From JAABYT01 sp041581935 (GTDB lineage: Bacteria; Pseudomonadota; Gammaproteobacteria; HK1): a stretch of DNA of 21,176 nt. Each line of letters starts with the position of its first letter. Within the stretch, counting starts at the first letter, position 1. The notes below the pieces were generated by a model, which saw only the letters and a program-made list of their open reading frames with translations, had not been told where the DNA came from and ran no database searches. The stretch is taken from contig JBFICP010000022.1 of assembly GCA_041581935.1 (NCBI GenBank), forward strand, positions 1-21,176, read 5' to 3'. Made by a program: the position numbers and the translations under genes. Below are positions 8,601 to 17,700 of this stretch, in pieces.

Positions 8601-8612
8601 CGGCACTGAGCC

Positions 8613-9563
8613 TCAGCCGGCCTGGCGGTTTCGCGCACCGGGGAGCTTGCCGAGCGCCTGGGTCGACCACAGGGCGAGCGCCAGGTCCTGGCGTGCGCGC
8701 AGCCCCGCTTCGAGCTGCCAGCAATTGACGACGGCAAGACGAAAGCCGCCCGGTGGCATAGCGTGCTGTTCCGCCGGCAGATCTTCGTGAAACGTTATCT
8801 GCACGCTCGCAATCTGCGCGCGGCCGCGTATTTCGTCGACGAGCGATGCCGGTGGGTGGTGGTACGGCACGCCGTGGGCGCCGAACAGCACGACGCTGTA
8901 GCCGTCGCGCCGAGTCGCGTCAGGGTAGCGCCAGCGGCGCCTCGAATAGAGTTCGACGATGGCGTCACACCAGCCCTCACCGTAGAGATCCGGCCACTGG
9001 TCGGCAAAGCGAAGATGTACCTCGATGATCTTGCCGCCGATGGTCTCGAGATTGACCGCACCGCTGTATCCCTTGAGATTCTTGCGAAGCCAGGCGCCGC
9101 AGTAGTCTTCGAGCGCGGGGCGCTCTTCCGCGAGCACCGTCCAGTAGTCGAACACACCCTCGCCGAGCGGCTTACCCACCGTGTGCCGCCACCACTGTGC
9201 TTCACCGCCGATGACGACCACGTCGCTGCTGACGTGCTCGCCCTCGGCGAGCGCCATCCACATGTGACCGGCATGGATGTTGGCCGCGAGCTCCGCTTCC
9301 GACTCGACTATCCGGCCGCCGACTCCCATGCCGTGCATGTTGTAGATGGGTTTACTGAATATCGGGAACGCAGGAGGTGGCACGCCGTGGGGTGCACCGG
9401 CAACGCCCTGTGAGTCGCACACCAGCAGCTTGTTGTATATCCAGCGGTGCTCGGGATAGAGCTCATAGGCATGCTCGTCGTCCGTGGGAATGCTGACATT
9501 GTCCGGGCATTCGATGCCTTCGAAATACTGCATGCGCCAGGGATCCCGTTCAATGATGGGCAT
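8613..9563 (-). CDS. Divergent ATP-grasp-like protein of unknown function
   Basis: I do not recognise a named family for this 316-residue soluble protein, but the central part reads like a minimal ATP-grasp fold. FPIFSKPIYNMHGMGVGG (about 66-83) resembles the lysine plus glycine-rich loop. GEHVSSDVVVIGG (108-120) resembles the hinge strand. GYSGAVNLETIGGKIIEVHL (165-184) resembles the C-terminal metal-binding strand, with Glu181 followed by His183 where Asn is usual. The N-terminal pre-ATP-grasp domain appears shortened, and a YPEHRWIYNKLLV segment precedes the fold. A GGAGG site lies 6 bases before the ATG. The start overlaps the DUF2062 stop by 14 bases, and CocE follows closely, so it is an operon member. 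An alternative is a catalytically dead ATP-grasp relative. Confidence 0.75.
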   Translation of the reverse strand: MPIIERDPWRMQYFEGIECPDNVSIPTDDEHAYELYPEHRWIYNKLLVCDSQGVAGAPHGVPPPAFPIFSKPIYNMHGMGVGGRIVESEAELAANIHAGHMWMALAEGEHVSSDVVVIGGEAQWWRHTVGKPLGEGVFDYWTVLAEERPALEDYCGAWLRKNLKGYSGAVNLETIGGKIIEVHLRFADQWPDLYGEGWCDAIVELYSRRRWRYPDATRRDGYSVVLFGAHGVPYHHPPASLVDEIRGRAQIASVQITFHEDLPAEQHAMPPGGFRLAVVNCWQLEAGLRARQDLALALWSTQALGKLPGARNRQAG

Positions 9564-10161
9564 CGCTTACCTCCATTCGGCGTCGTCGTGCGCGGACTCG
9601 TCGAATCAGCGCGAGACTCCACTTGTAACCCAACCAGCTTCCCATGATCGTCCAGGGTATCGATCCGACGAACACGGGCAAGCCGAATTTGTCGATGAAG
9701 TTGACCGTGTAGACCCAGAGGGCCTCAAGCCAGCCCGCATCCGGTGAAAGCGTTTCGGACAGCCTCGACTCGAAAGTCTCGAAGCTCTTTATTCTGTCTA
9801 ACCAGCCAAGCAGCGCCCGACCCGTCACGACGTAGAGGTAGTACAGGGGTGGGATTGTCAGAACATTTGTGACCCACGTCCAGGCCAGGGCGACCAGCAG
9901 ATTGAAATTCCAGCTCGATCGGAATTTGCGCACGAGCAGCCAGATCACGAAAATCATCGGCATCTGAATTCCCGTGGTCGGTGACAGCGCAACCAATAAA
10001 CCGAAAAAGACGCCGCGCGCCATGTATTCCGGTGGGTGCCGCACGCTGTGCAAGGGTCGAATCAGTCGCGCGCGAACGGACCGCCCGAGCCTGCTCGTCC
10101 AGCTTGTGATCCGTGCCAAGTAAGAGCGCTCGGCGGGTGTCTCGTTGACCCGGTTCGTCAT
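9550..10161 (-). CDS. DUF2062 family membrane protein
   Basis: This 203-residue protein has three or four predicted membrane helices. The core reads ARGVFFGLLVALSPTTGIQM, typical of DUF2062, followed by hydrophobic stretches around IFVIWLLV, LLVALAWTWVTNVLTIPPL and, near the C-terminus, VGSIPWTIMGSWLGYKW. The frame is open upstream to about 10500, but that part is antisense-like sequence inside the DUF502 gene. The ATG at 10161 (MTNRVNE) is therefore chosen; no good ribosome-binding site is visible and an upstream GTG is possible. Family members are poorly characterised membrane proteins, sometimes fused to glycosyltransferases or methyltransferases. Its 3' end overlaps the ATP-grasp-like gene, indicating co-expression. 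Confidence 0.85.
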   Translation of the reverse strand: MTNRVNETPAERSYLARITSWTSRLGRSVRARLIRPLHSVRHPPEYMARGVFFGLLVALSPTTGIQMPMIFVIWLLVRKFRSSWNFNLLVALAWTWVTNVLTIPPLYYLYVVTGRALLGWLDRIKSFETFESRLSETLSPDAGWLEALWVYTVNFIDKFGLPVFVGSIPWTIMGSWLGYKWSLALIRRVRARRRRMEVSDAHH

Positions 10162-10213
10162 GGGATCGGTGTTTCGCTCGTGCACGACTTGGGCCGCGGG
10201 GAGCAACCAAGAC

Positions 10214-10915
10214 CTACGCAACCGGAGTCGGTTTCGGCGTATCGATGAAACGCGAAGGCATGACCTGACGGGTGAGCGCGCCAAGAGAGAAGTAGATGCG
10301 CATGAGCCCGTCGGCGTCCAAATCCGGGACCGGAGATACCGACCCGGTGGGCACGAACGTAAGACCGCCGGACATCGGAAGCGGGGACGTCGGCAAGTAG
10401 ACGAGGTGGCTGGGACCCTCGTCGAGATTGTAGACCGTTGGGCTCGTAAGAAGCCCCAGCATGGTCGCGCCGCCGTCACGTCCGAATCGGCACAGGACAA
10501 CCGACATTCCTTCCACTTCCTTATTGCCGCCGCCGCGCACCAGCGTTACCACTTGTGAAACCGGACCGTAAATGGCACGCACGATGGGCAATCTGTCCAA
10601 CAATCCACTGAGAGCGCGCTCCATCCAATTCCTCGCCCGGGTACGCACGACAAAACCCAGCAGCCAGATGCCTCCAAGGGCAAGGAGCACGCCGAGCCAA
10701 AATGCAATTGCGCTGTCCTGTGGGCCGATGATTACCCTGCCGCCAAAGGAAAGCGCATCTCCGAGCCACGAGCCGGGACCGAGCGCGGCCTGAAGCTTGC
10801 CGATAATCCAACCGACGATGGCAATCGTAAGCGCCACCGGCAGGATAAAGAACAATCCGGTAAGAAAGGTTCCTACCACCCCGGATCGCCAGATCCGTTC
10901 CAGATACGCCTGCAT
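10214..10915 (-). CDS. DUF502 family membrane protein
   Basis: This 233-residue protein has two strong membrane helices (about residues 12-39, GTFLTGLFFILPVALTIAIV, and about 70-90, FWLGVLLALGGIWLLGFVV). A conserved RLPIVRAIYGPVSQVV segment follows, then a soluble beta-rich C-terminal domain with HLVYLPTSPLPMSG. This arrangement is characteristic of DUF502, whose biochemical role is unknown; related membrane proteins exist in plants and many bacteria. An AAGGAG ribosome-binding site lies 7 bases before the ATG. It is the first gene of the minus-strand operon with DUF2062, the ATP-grasp-like protein and CocE. It is divergent from the glutathionylspermidine synthetase/amidase gene. Confidence 0.88.
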   Translation of the reverse strand: MQAYLERIWRSGVVGTFLTGLFFILPVALTIAIVGWIIGKLQAALGPGSWLGDALSFGGRVIIGPQDSAIAFWLGVLLALGGIWLLGFVVRTRARNWMERALSGLLDRLPIVRAIYGPVSQVVTLVRGGGNKEVEGMSVVLCRFGRDGGATMLGLLTSPTVYNLDEGPSHLVYLPTSPLPMSGGLTFVPTGSVSPVPDLDADGLMRIYFSLGALTRQVMPSRFIDTPKPTPVA

Positions 10916-11184
10916 GTCGATTCTCCTTCCGCCTCATGGGGCCGGTGCACCGCACCGTGCGTAGCGTGGTGTCCGCGCCGATGACAGCAGTGAGCGTGCA
11001 CGTTGTGCCAATTCACGCTGCGATGATATCGTCATTCGCGACGTGTATCGCCATGATCCCCGATTCGGTCACCGTCGGCGTATGCCGGACCTTTGCCGCC
11101 GGGCGACTCAATTGGCGCAGGAACGGCGAGCACGTTGATCGACGAGGGCGAGAATACGCACATGAACGCGAGACATGCACATCC
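10916..11184. other. Divergent intergenic region between the DUF502 operon and gss
   Basis: This 269-base gap separates two outward-pointing genes and must hold promoters for both. A TTGTGC near 11004 followed after 17 bases by ATATCG is the only plus-strand pair I could propose, and it is weak. The gss reading frame stays open through the gap, but the residues there show no family resemblance. I see no RNA gene or clear operator. Confidence 0.4.
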
Positions 11185-13095
11185 ATGAAATTGCCTGCCG
11201 AAGACGGACCGGCGCCGTTCGGCACGTTGCTTGGCGTCGCCCCCGGCGGCGTAGAGGTGTATTCCTCCGACTACGACAGCGCCGATGAGCGCCTGCTACC
11301 CAATCGAAGCGCCTACCGCAACTACGTGGACGGCCTCTACATGGGCTACAAGTGGCAGTGCGTGGAGTTTGCGCGGCGTTGGATGTACATCAACCGCGGC
11401 TGGATGTTCGATGATGTGGCCATGGCCTACGAGATCTTCCGTCTGCGCAGCGTTCGCGATGTTAAGAATGATCGCGTGCTCCCCTTGCAGGCTTTTCGCA
11501 ACGGCGCCAAGCGCCATCCTGAACCGGGTTGCCTGCTGATCTGGAGCGAAGGCGGGGAGTTCGAACGAACCGGTCACGTGGCGGTTGTCACCGACGTGTT
11601 TTCCGATCGGGTGCGCCTGGCGGAACAGAATGTCGACGATCGCATGTGGCCCACAGGACAGCACTTCTCCCGTGAGATCCCCGCGCGGATCACCGATGAC
11701 GGCGGTTACTGGCTGCGCTGCTCCTTCGGTGATGCCTCCATACTCGGTTGGCTCATCCAGTCTGATGACGATACCGACGCGGAGAAGCTCAGAGAGGCGG
11801 ATCCCCGTCTGTTTGCCGTTTGCGCCGCCCGGGTGCCGGACCAAGGTCGGTCCACGGTATCGTGGTTGAACGTCGCCAATCCCGACGAGGCGGCCTATGT
11901 GGCGATAGACGGGCATCGTCTGGCGTCAAAGGACGAGAATCAGACCCTGTACTGTGTCATTTCTGAAACCGCGCATGAAGAGCTCAAGCGGGCCACTAAC
12001 GAGCTGCACGCGCTTTTCATGCATGCCACCGAATTCGTTCTGCACGACGATGCGTTGCTCGAGAAGTTCAACATTCCACGTGTCATCTGGCCGAGAATTC
12101 ACCAGTCGTGGAACAACCGGCGAAACGAGATGGTCACCGGCCGGTTCGATTTCTGCCTCTCGCAGCGTGGCCTGAAGGTTTACGAGTACAACAGCGACTC
12201 GGCGTCGTGCCATATGGATGCCGGAAAAGTGCAAGCCAAGTGGGCGGCACATTTCGGCTGCAGCGTGGGCCGAGACGCGGGCCATCACCTGTTTGCCGAT
12301 CTGGTCGAGGCGTGGAAGGACACCGAGGTCGATGGTGTGCTGCACATCATGATCGATCGCGAGCCGGAGGAAATCTATCACGCCCTGTTCATGAAGGAGG
12401 CGATGGACATCGCGGGGATCGAGAACAAGCTCCTCGAGGGCCTCGGCGGGTTGGCATGGTCCGGGGACGGCGACATCGTCGATGCGGACGGCGTGCCGAT
12501 CCGCTGGGTGTGGAAAACATGGGCGTGGGAAACCGCACTGGATCAGATGCGCGAGGAGTGCGAGGAAGACGAGGAGAAACTGCGCAACTACCGCCCGGGC
12601 GAGAAGCGCAACGCTCCACCGCGCCTGGTGGACGTGCTGCTGCGACCGGATGTCATGGTATTCGAGCCTCTTTGGACGCTCATTCCCAGCAACAAAGCGA
12701 TCCTGCCGATTGTCTGGCAATTGTTTGCCAATCAGCGTTACCTGCTCAACACCGCCTACGAGTTGACGGACGAAATCTGCAAAAACGGCTACGCGCAGAA
12801 ACCCATCGTTGGACGCTGCGGAGAAAACATCAGCTTGTTCAATGAAAGCAGCGACGTCATCAAAGAGACTTCGGGACGCTTCGAAAGCCCCAACCAGATT
12901 TATCAGGAGCTTTTCCCGTTGCCGGTGATCGACGGTAACAGCGTGCAGCTGTGCACGTTTACGGCGGCGGGAACCTATGCCGGGAGCTGTGTGCGTATCG
13001 ATCCGTCACCGGTGATCGCGAATTACAGTGACACCGTGGCATTGCGTATCGTAGACGATAAAACATTTCTGGAAGATTTCGCCGACGATTCCTAA
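11185..13095 (+). CDS. gss: Bifunctional glutathionylspermidine synthetase/amidase
   Basis: This 636-residue protein joins glutathione to spermidine using ATP and also hydrolyses the product. The N-terminal CHAP-type amidase domain (about residues 10-195) carries Cys59 (KWQCVEFARR), His131 (TGHVAVV) and Glu147 (LAEQN). These are at the same numbers as the catalytic residues of the E. coli enzyme when the ATG at 11185 is used, which supports this start. The C-terminal ATP-grasp synthetase domain includes ATNELHALFMHATE, GRFDFCLSQRGLKVYEYN and VWKTWAWETALDQ, all closely matching E. coli Gss. Length is also close to the 619-residue E. coli protein. The frame upstream of 11185 is open but not conserved. 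It is divergent from the DUF502 operon. Function: cytosolic redox and polyamine metabolism. Confidence 0.95.
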   Translation: MKLPAEDGPAPFGTLLGVAPGGVEVYSSDYDSADERLLPNRSAYRNYVDGLYMGYKWQCVEFARRWMYINRGWMFDDVAMAYEIFRLRSVRDVKNDRVLPLQAFRNGAKRHPEPGCLLIWSEGGEFERTGHVAVVTDVFSDRVRLAEQNVDDRMWPTGQHFSREIPARITDDGGYWLRCSFGDASILGWLIQSDDDTDAEKLREADPRLFAVCAARVPDQGRSTVSWLNVANPDEAAYVAIDGHRLASKDENQTLYCVISETAHEELKRATNELHALFMHATEFVLHDDALLEKFNIPRVIWPRIHQSWNNRRNEMVTGRFDFCLSQRGLKVYEYNSDSASCHMDAGKVQAKWAAHFGCSVGRDAGHHLFADLVEAWKDTEVDGVLHIMIDREPEEIYHALFMKEAMDIAGIENKLLEGLGGLAWSGDGDIVDADGVPIRWVWKTWAWETALDQMREECEEDEEKLRNYRPGEKRNAPPRLVDVLLRPDVMVFEPLWTLIPSNKAILPIVWQLFANQRYLLNTAYELTDEICKNGYAQKPIVGRCGENISLFNESSDVIKETSGRFESPNQIYQELFPLPVIDGNSVQLCTFTAAGTYAGSCVRIDPSPVIANYSDTVALRIVDDKTFLEDFADDS

Positions 13096-13161
13096 ACCGC
13101 TATCCCGGATCCACTCGGATTCTAAATTCGGACAGGCGCGAGCTGCGCGTTGCAGTGACAC

Positions 13162-13536
13162 GTGAACATGAAAGTCCTGACCCGCACCGAGAGCGTGGGA
13201 AGCCTGGTCGTCTATCAGACCATGTTGACCACACCCGTGGCGCTGGTGCCGGCGCTCTTCGTGTGGACGTGGCCGAGCGCCGAGATGTGGTTGTGGGTGA
13301 TCCTCATCGGAATCGTTGCGAGCACCGCGCACATGGCGTTCACCAAGGCCTTCTCGCTTGCCGACACCATGTATCTGATGCCGTTCGACTACCTGCGCCT
13401 GCCCCAGGTCGCGTTCCTCGGCTGGCTGCTGTTCGGCGAGCCCACAGATGGTTTCACCTGGATCGGCGCTGCCATCATCGCGGCCAGCTCCGTCTACGTG
13501 GCCCATCGCGAGGCGAAAGTGCGGACCGAGCGCTGA
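13162..13536 (+). pseudogene. C-terminal half of an EamA/DMT transporter (gene remnant)
   Basis: The 124 residues match only the second EamA repeat of a drug/metabolite transporter. They start at the loop between the repeats (KVLTRTESVGSLVVYQ) and end with the usual last helix (AAIIAASSVYVAHREAK). The first five helices are absent. The frame opens with GTG 13162 or ATG 13168. Directly upstream the same frame reads SCALQ, then an in-frame TGA at 13156 and a TAA at 13123. No ribosome-binding site is evident. It is most likely a truncated remnant downstream of gss. A functional half-size transporter is possible but less likely, because half-size members normally keep four helices plus an initiation region. 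Confidence 0.7.
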
Positions 13537-13631
13537 TTGGGCCCTGCCGTCCCGGAAAAAAGGACGATTTCCAGCGCGATCTGCACGTAAATTTCCCCGA
13601 TAATCGACGGGCGCCCCACGGGCGGGCCGCG

Positions 13632-13654
13632 CCGCCGTGAACCCTTTACGGCGG
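13632..13654. terminator. G+C-rich hairpin in the gap before the efflux operon
   Basis: CCGCCGT (13632-13638) and ACGGCGG (13648-13654) form a perfect 7-bp stem with a 9-base loop. No T-tract follows on either strand, so intrinsic termination is doubtful. It could instead be a leader structure of the efflux operon, whose start lies about 40 bases downstream. The rest of the 160-base gap 13537-13696 shows no gene. Confidence 0.3.
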
Positions 13655-13696
13655 GCGGGGTCCCCATGATGTGGGTTGTCCGAGGAGCTTGGGACG

Positions 13697-14779
13697 TTGG
13701 CTGATATCCGCAAACTGATGTTCGGCGCGATTGCCGCCTGGCTGTTCGCGGCCGCTGCGTGGCCGGCGCTGGCCGAGCCGGTGGTCCCGGTGGAGGTTGT
13801 GCGGGCACGGCTGACACCGGTGGTGATGGAGATACCGCTGACCGGCACCATCACTGCGCGCGACCAGGCATCGCTCTCGTCCCGGGTCAGCGGCCTGGTA
13901 TCGGCGGTGCACGCCACCGCCGGGGACCGCGTCGACAAGGGTGCGCTGCTGTTGTCGCTGGATCCGACACTGGAGAAGCTCGGTCTCATGGAGGCGCGGG
14001 CCGCCTCCGCTGAAGCTCGGGCCAGTCTCGACGAAGCCCGCCGGCGCTGGGACGAGGCGCGCAGGCTGGGACCGAAGAAGGGCATCGCAGAGTCGGAGAT
14101 CCGCGCCGCCGAGGCCGAGGTCAAGATCGCGCAGACCAAGCTCGAGCGGCTGCTCGCGGCGGAACGCTACAAGCAGGAATTGATCGCCCGCCACGACGTC
14201 TTCGCACCGTTCGCCGGTGTCGTTGCCAGGCGCCTGGCCGAGGAGGGCGAATGGGTCGACACCGGCAAGCCGGTGATGGAGCTCGTCGGAACCGAGCATC
14301 TGCGTCTGGATCTGCGCGTTCCCCAAGAGCACTATCCCTACATCGACACCGATACCCGTGTGAGCGTGCGACTCGATGCCATGCCGTCCCAATCCATCGA
14401 CGGGCAGATCAGCGCCAAGGTGCCGTTGAGCGACACGAGCTCGCGAACGTTTTTGCTACGAGTCGAGCTCGACAACCACGAGCAGGGCATCACACCGGGA
14501 ATGTCGGCGCAGGCCCGGTTGCGTATTCCGGGCAACGAGCGGGTGCTGACGGTGCCGCGCGATGCGATCCTTCGTGACGTCTATGGCGCGAGCCGCGTGT
14601 GGGCGCTCAAGGACGTGGACGGGGCACCGGTCGCCACTCAGCACACGGTCTCCGTGGGACGCAGCTTCGGGGGCAACACGGAGCTGCGCAACGGTCTCGA
14701 GCCCGGCGCCCGCGTCGTGGTTCGCGGCAACGAGACCCTTCGCGAAGGCCAGCCCGTGCGCGTCGTGAACGCGCGTTGA
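13697..14779 (+). CDS. RND efflux periplasmic adaptor (membrane fusion protein)
   Basis: This 360-residue adaptor would link the RND pump to an outer-membrane channel. A signal peptide (about residues 1-25, ending AWPALA/EP) is followed by the first half of a lipoyl-like hairpin (SSRVSGLVSAVHATAGDRVD). An alpha-helical coiled-coil rich in Ala, Glu and Arg follows (about 95-150). The second lipoyl half (FAPFAGVVARRLAEEGEWV), a beta-barrel domain and a C-terminal membrane-proximal domain (LTVPRDAIL, EPGARVVVRGNETLREGQPV) complete it. The TTG at 13697 is preferred because GAGGAG lies 9 bases upstream. ATG 13718 lacks such a site but would also leave a signal peptide, and TTG 13676 is too far upstream. 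No lipobox cysteine is present. The permease gene begins 16 bases after the stop. Confidence 0.9.
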   Translation: MADIRKLMFGAIAAWLFAAAAWPALAEPVVPVEVVRARLTPVVMEIPLTGTITARDQASLSSRVSGLVSAVHATAGDRVDKGALLLSLDPTLEKLGLMEARAASAEARASLDEARRRWDEARRLGPKKGIAESEIRAAEAEVKIAQTKLERLLAAERYKQELIARHDVFAPFAGVVARRLAEEGEWVDTGKPVMELVGTEHLRLDLRVPQEHYPYIDTDTRVSVRLDAMPSQSIDGQISAKVPLSDTSSRTFLLRVELDNHEQGITPGMSAQARLRIPGNERVLTVPRDAILRDVYGASRVWALKDVDGAPVATQHTVSVGRSFGGNTELRNGLEPGARVVVRGNETLREGQPVRVVNAR

Positions 14780-14795
14780 TAACGAGAACGACGCC

Positions 14796-17700
14796 ATGTT
14801 CGAAGCCATCCTGAAGCGCGGCATGCTCCTCACCATCACGGTGCTCGTGGTGTGCGTGCTCGGCATCGTCGCGGTCCTGCGCATACCGGTGCAGATGATT
14901 CCCGATCTCGAGGTGCGCACCGTCACCATCCGCACCGCCTGGCCGGGCGCGACTCCTCAGGACGTGGAAAAGGAGGTCCTCATCGAGCAGGAAGAACACC
15001 TGCGCAACGTCCCGAATCTGCAGCGCATGGTGTCGACGGCGGAAACCGGGGCGGCGCGAATCCAGCTCGAGTTCCCATTCGGCGTCGACATCAACGAGAC
15101 GCTGATTCGTGTCAACAACGCGCTCAGCCAGGTATCGGCGTATCCCGTCACGGTTCGCGAGCCGCGCATCTATGCGACCTCGTTCTCGGCCAACTCTTTC
15201 ATGTATTTTCGTGTCGCACCACTGCCGGGCAATCCGCGCGGGGTCGACATGGACATGATCCGTGATTACGTCGAAGACCACGTGCGAACCCGCATGGAGC
15301 GCGTTCCCGGCGTCTCTGAAGTGGGCGTGTGGGGCGGGGCCGAGCGCCAGGTGCAGATTCGCGTGGACGCGGCGCGCCTCGCCGAGCGCAACATCACCCT
15401 CGGACAGGTACGTTCCGCCATTCGTGCGCGTAACCGCGACGTCTCCGGCGGTGACATCGAGAGCGGCAAGCGGCGCTATCTTCTGCGCACCGTGGGCCGC
15501 TTCGATAGCGTCGAATCCCTCGAAGACCTGGTGCTCAGTCGCAGAGGTGACGCCATCACCCGCCTCGGCGACATCGCCGATGTGCGTCTCGATCACTACG
15601 AGATCCAGTCCAAGTCCTACGTGAACGGCAATCCCGTGTTGAGCCTCTCGGTCCGCCGCGAGACGGGCGCCAACGTGATCGCCATCAAGAAAGCGATGTT
15701 GCCGGTGATGGACGACATCAATCGCGAGGTGCTGGAGCCCGCCGGCATGCAGCTTACGCTGAATGCCGACGACGTCGGCTACGTGCAGGAATCGATCGCC
15801 AACGTCTGGACCAATCTCGGCATCGGCGCGGTGTTCGCAACGCTCGTGATGTTTCTGTTTCTGCGATCGGTCAAGACGACGATGCTCGGAATCATGGGTA
15901 TTCCCATTTGCACCGTCGCCGCTTTCATCGGACTGGTGCTCGCCGGTCGCACCGTCAATGTCATTTCGCTCGCCGGCGTCGCTTTTGCCATCGGCATGAC
16001 GCTCGACAACACCATCGTCGTGCTGGAAAGCATCGCGCTCGAGCGGCGCCGGGGGCTCGCGCGATTCGCAGCGGCGCTCGCCGGGGTCAAGCGCGTGTGG
16101 CCGGCGGTGCTCGCTTCGACGCTCACCACCGTGCTCGTGTTCGCGCCGGTTCTGTTCATTGTGGAAGAGGCGGGCCAGCTCTACTCCGACATCGCCATCG
16201 CAATCTCCGCGTCGATCCTCGCCTCGATGCTGATCGCCATCACCGTTGTGCCTACGGCGAGTGCGCGTCTACTGCCCGTGTCGACAGGCGTCGCGGCGGA
16301 GGACGGGCCTCTGCGCCGCTCGGCGCTGGCCGCTATCGGGTGGCTGATGGCGGGTCCCACCAGGCGCTTCGTCGTGATCGCTGCCACGGTCGCCGCGAGC
16401 CTGCTGGTCATCGTCTACCTCACGCCGCCCGCCGAGTACCTGCCCGAAGGAGAGGAGCCGAAGATCTTCGCCACCATGTCGCCACCGCCCGGATACAACC
16501 TCGAGGAGATGTCCAGCATCGCCGAGGAGGTCGAGCGGCACTTCTTGCCCTACGTGAACGACGACCCGGCGCGATTTCACGCGGGCGAGAGCGCGGTCCC
16601 GGCCATCAAGTATTTCTATCTGCGCGTCGAGCCGGATCGAGTCCGCGTCATCGCCGAGGCCATGGAGCCGCGCGACATTGATCCCCTCATGGATGCCATT
16701 ACCGACAAGTATCGGGAATTCGCCGGCATGCGGGCGTTCGCCACGCGCGGCTCGATCATCACCAGCAACGACGGCGGCACCCGCGCCATCAACCTGGATA
16801 TATCCGGACCGCGACTGGACGACATCTACGCGACCACCCTTGCTGCCTACCGCGAAGCCGAGCAGCTGTTCGACAGGCCGAGGCTGCGTGCCGATCCGGC
16901 GACCCTGTCGCTCGCTCAGCCGTTAGTGGAAGTGCGCCCGCGCTGGGTGCGCGCAGCGGAGCTCGGAATCGATGCCGAAGAGCTCGGCTTCACCGTGGCG
17001 GCGCTCACCGACGGGGCCTACGTGGACGAGTTTTTCCTCGACGACGAGAAGATCGACGTCTATCTCTACGGCGCCCCCGGTAATGTCCGCGATCTCGAGG
17101 ACATCGGCCAACTGCCCGTGTACACGCCCCAGGGGACGGTGCTGCCGCTGAGCGCCATCGCCGACGTCGTCGAGACGGTGGACACCGACAAGGTGCGCCG
17201 CGTCGACGGCCGACGCACGGTCACCTTGAGCATCATCCCGCCGCGCACGGTGGCGCTCGAAACTGGAGTGGCGATGGTGCAGCAGGAACTCTTGCCAACG
17301 CTGCGCAGCCAGGGTGCGATCCCCGCCGGCGTCAGCATCGACATCACCGGCGCGAACGATCAGCTGAACGCGACCCGCGAGGCGCTGACCGGAAACTACG
17401 CGGTCGCGGTACTCCTTATCTATCTACTGCTGGTCGCCGTGTTCAGCCACTGGGGGTATCCGCTGGTGATCATGACCACGATTCCACTCGGCATCGCCTG
17501 TGGTCTGGTGGGCTTGTGGCTGCTCAATCTCGTCGGCGCCGCACTGCCCGTCATCGGGATCCCGGCAGTTCATCAGCCCTTCGACATGATCTCGATGCTG
17601 GGATTCCTGATCCTCATGGGTGTGGTGGTCAACAATCCCATCCTGATTGTCGATCAGTCCGTGTACAACGCCCGTAACGAAGGCATGGGTGCGCTGGACG

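Noticed and set aside
10162..10500. N-terminal extension of the DUF2062 frame
   Set aside because: It overlaps the DUF502 coding region in another frame and is low-complexity Arg/Ser-rich with no DUF2062 similarity.
10936..11184. Upstream start for the glutathionylspermidine synthetase/amidase
   Set aside because: The extension has no family similarity. The ATG at 11185 places the catalytic residues at the same numbers as in the E. coli enzyme.
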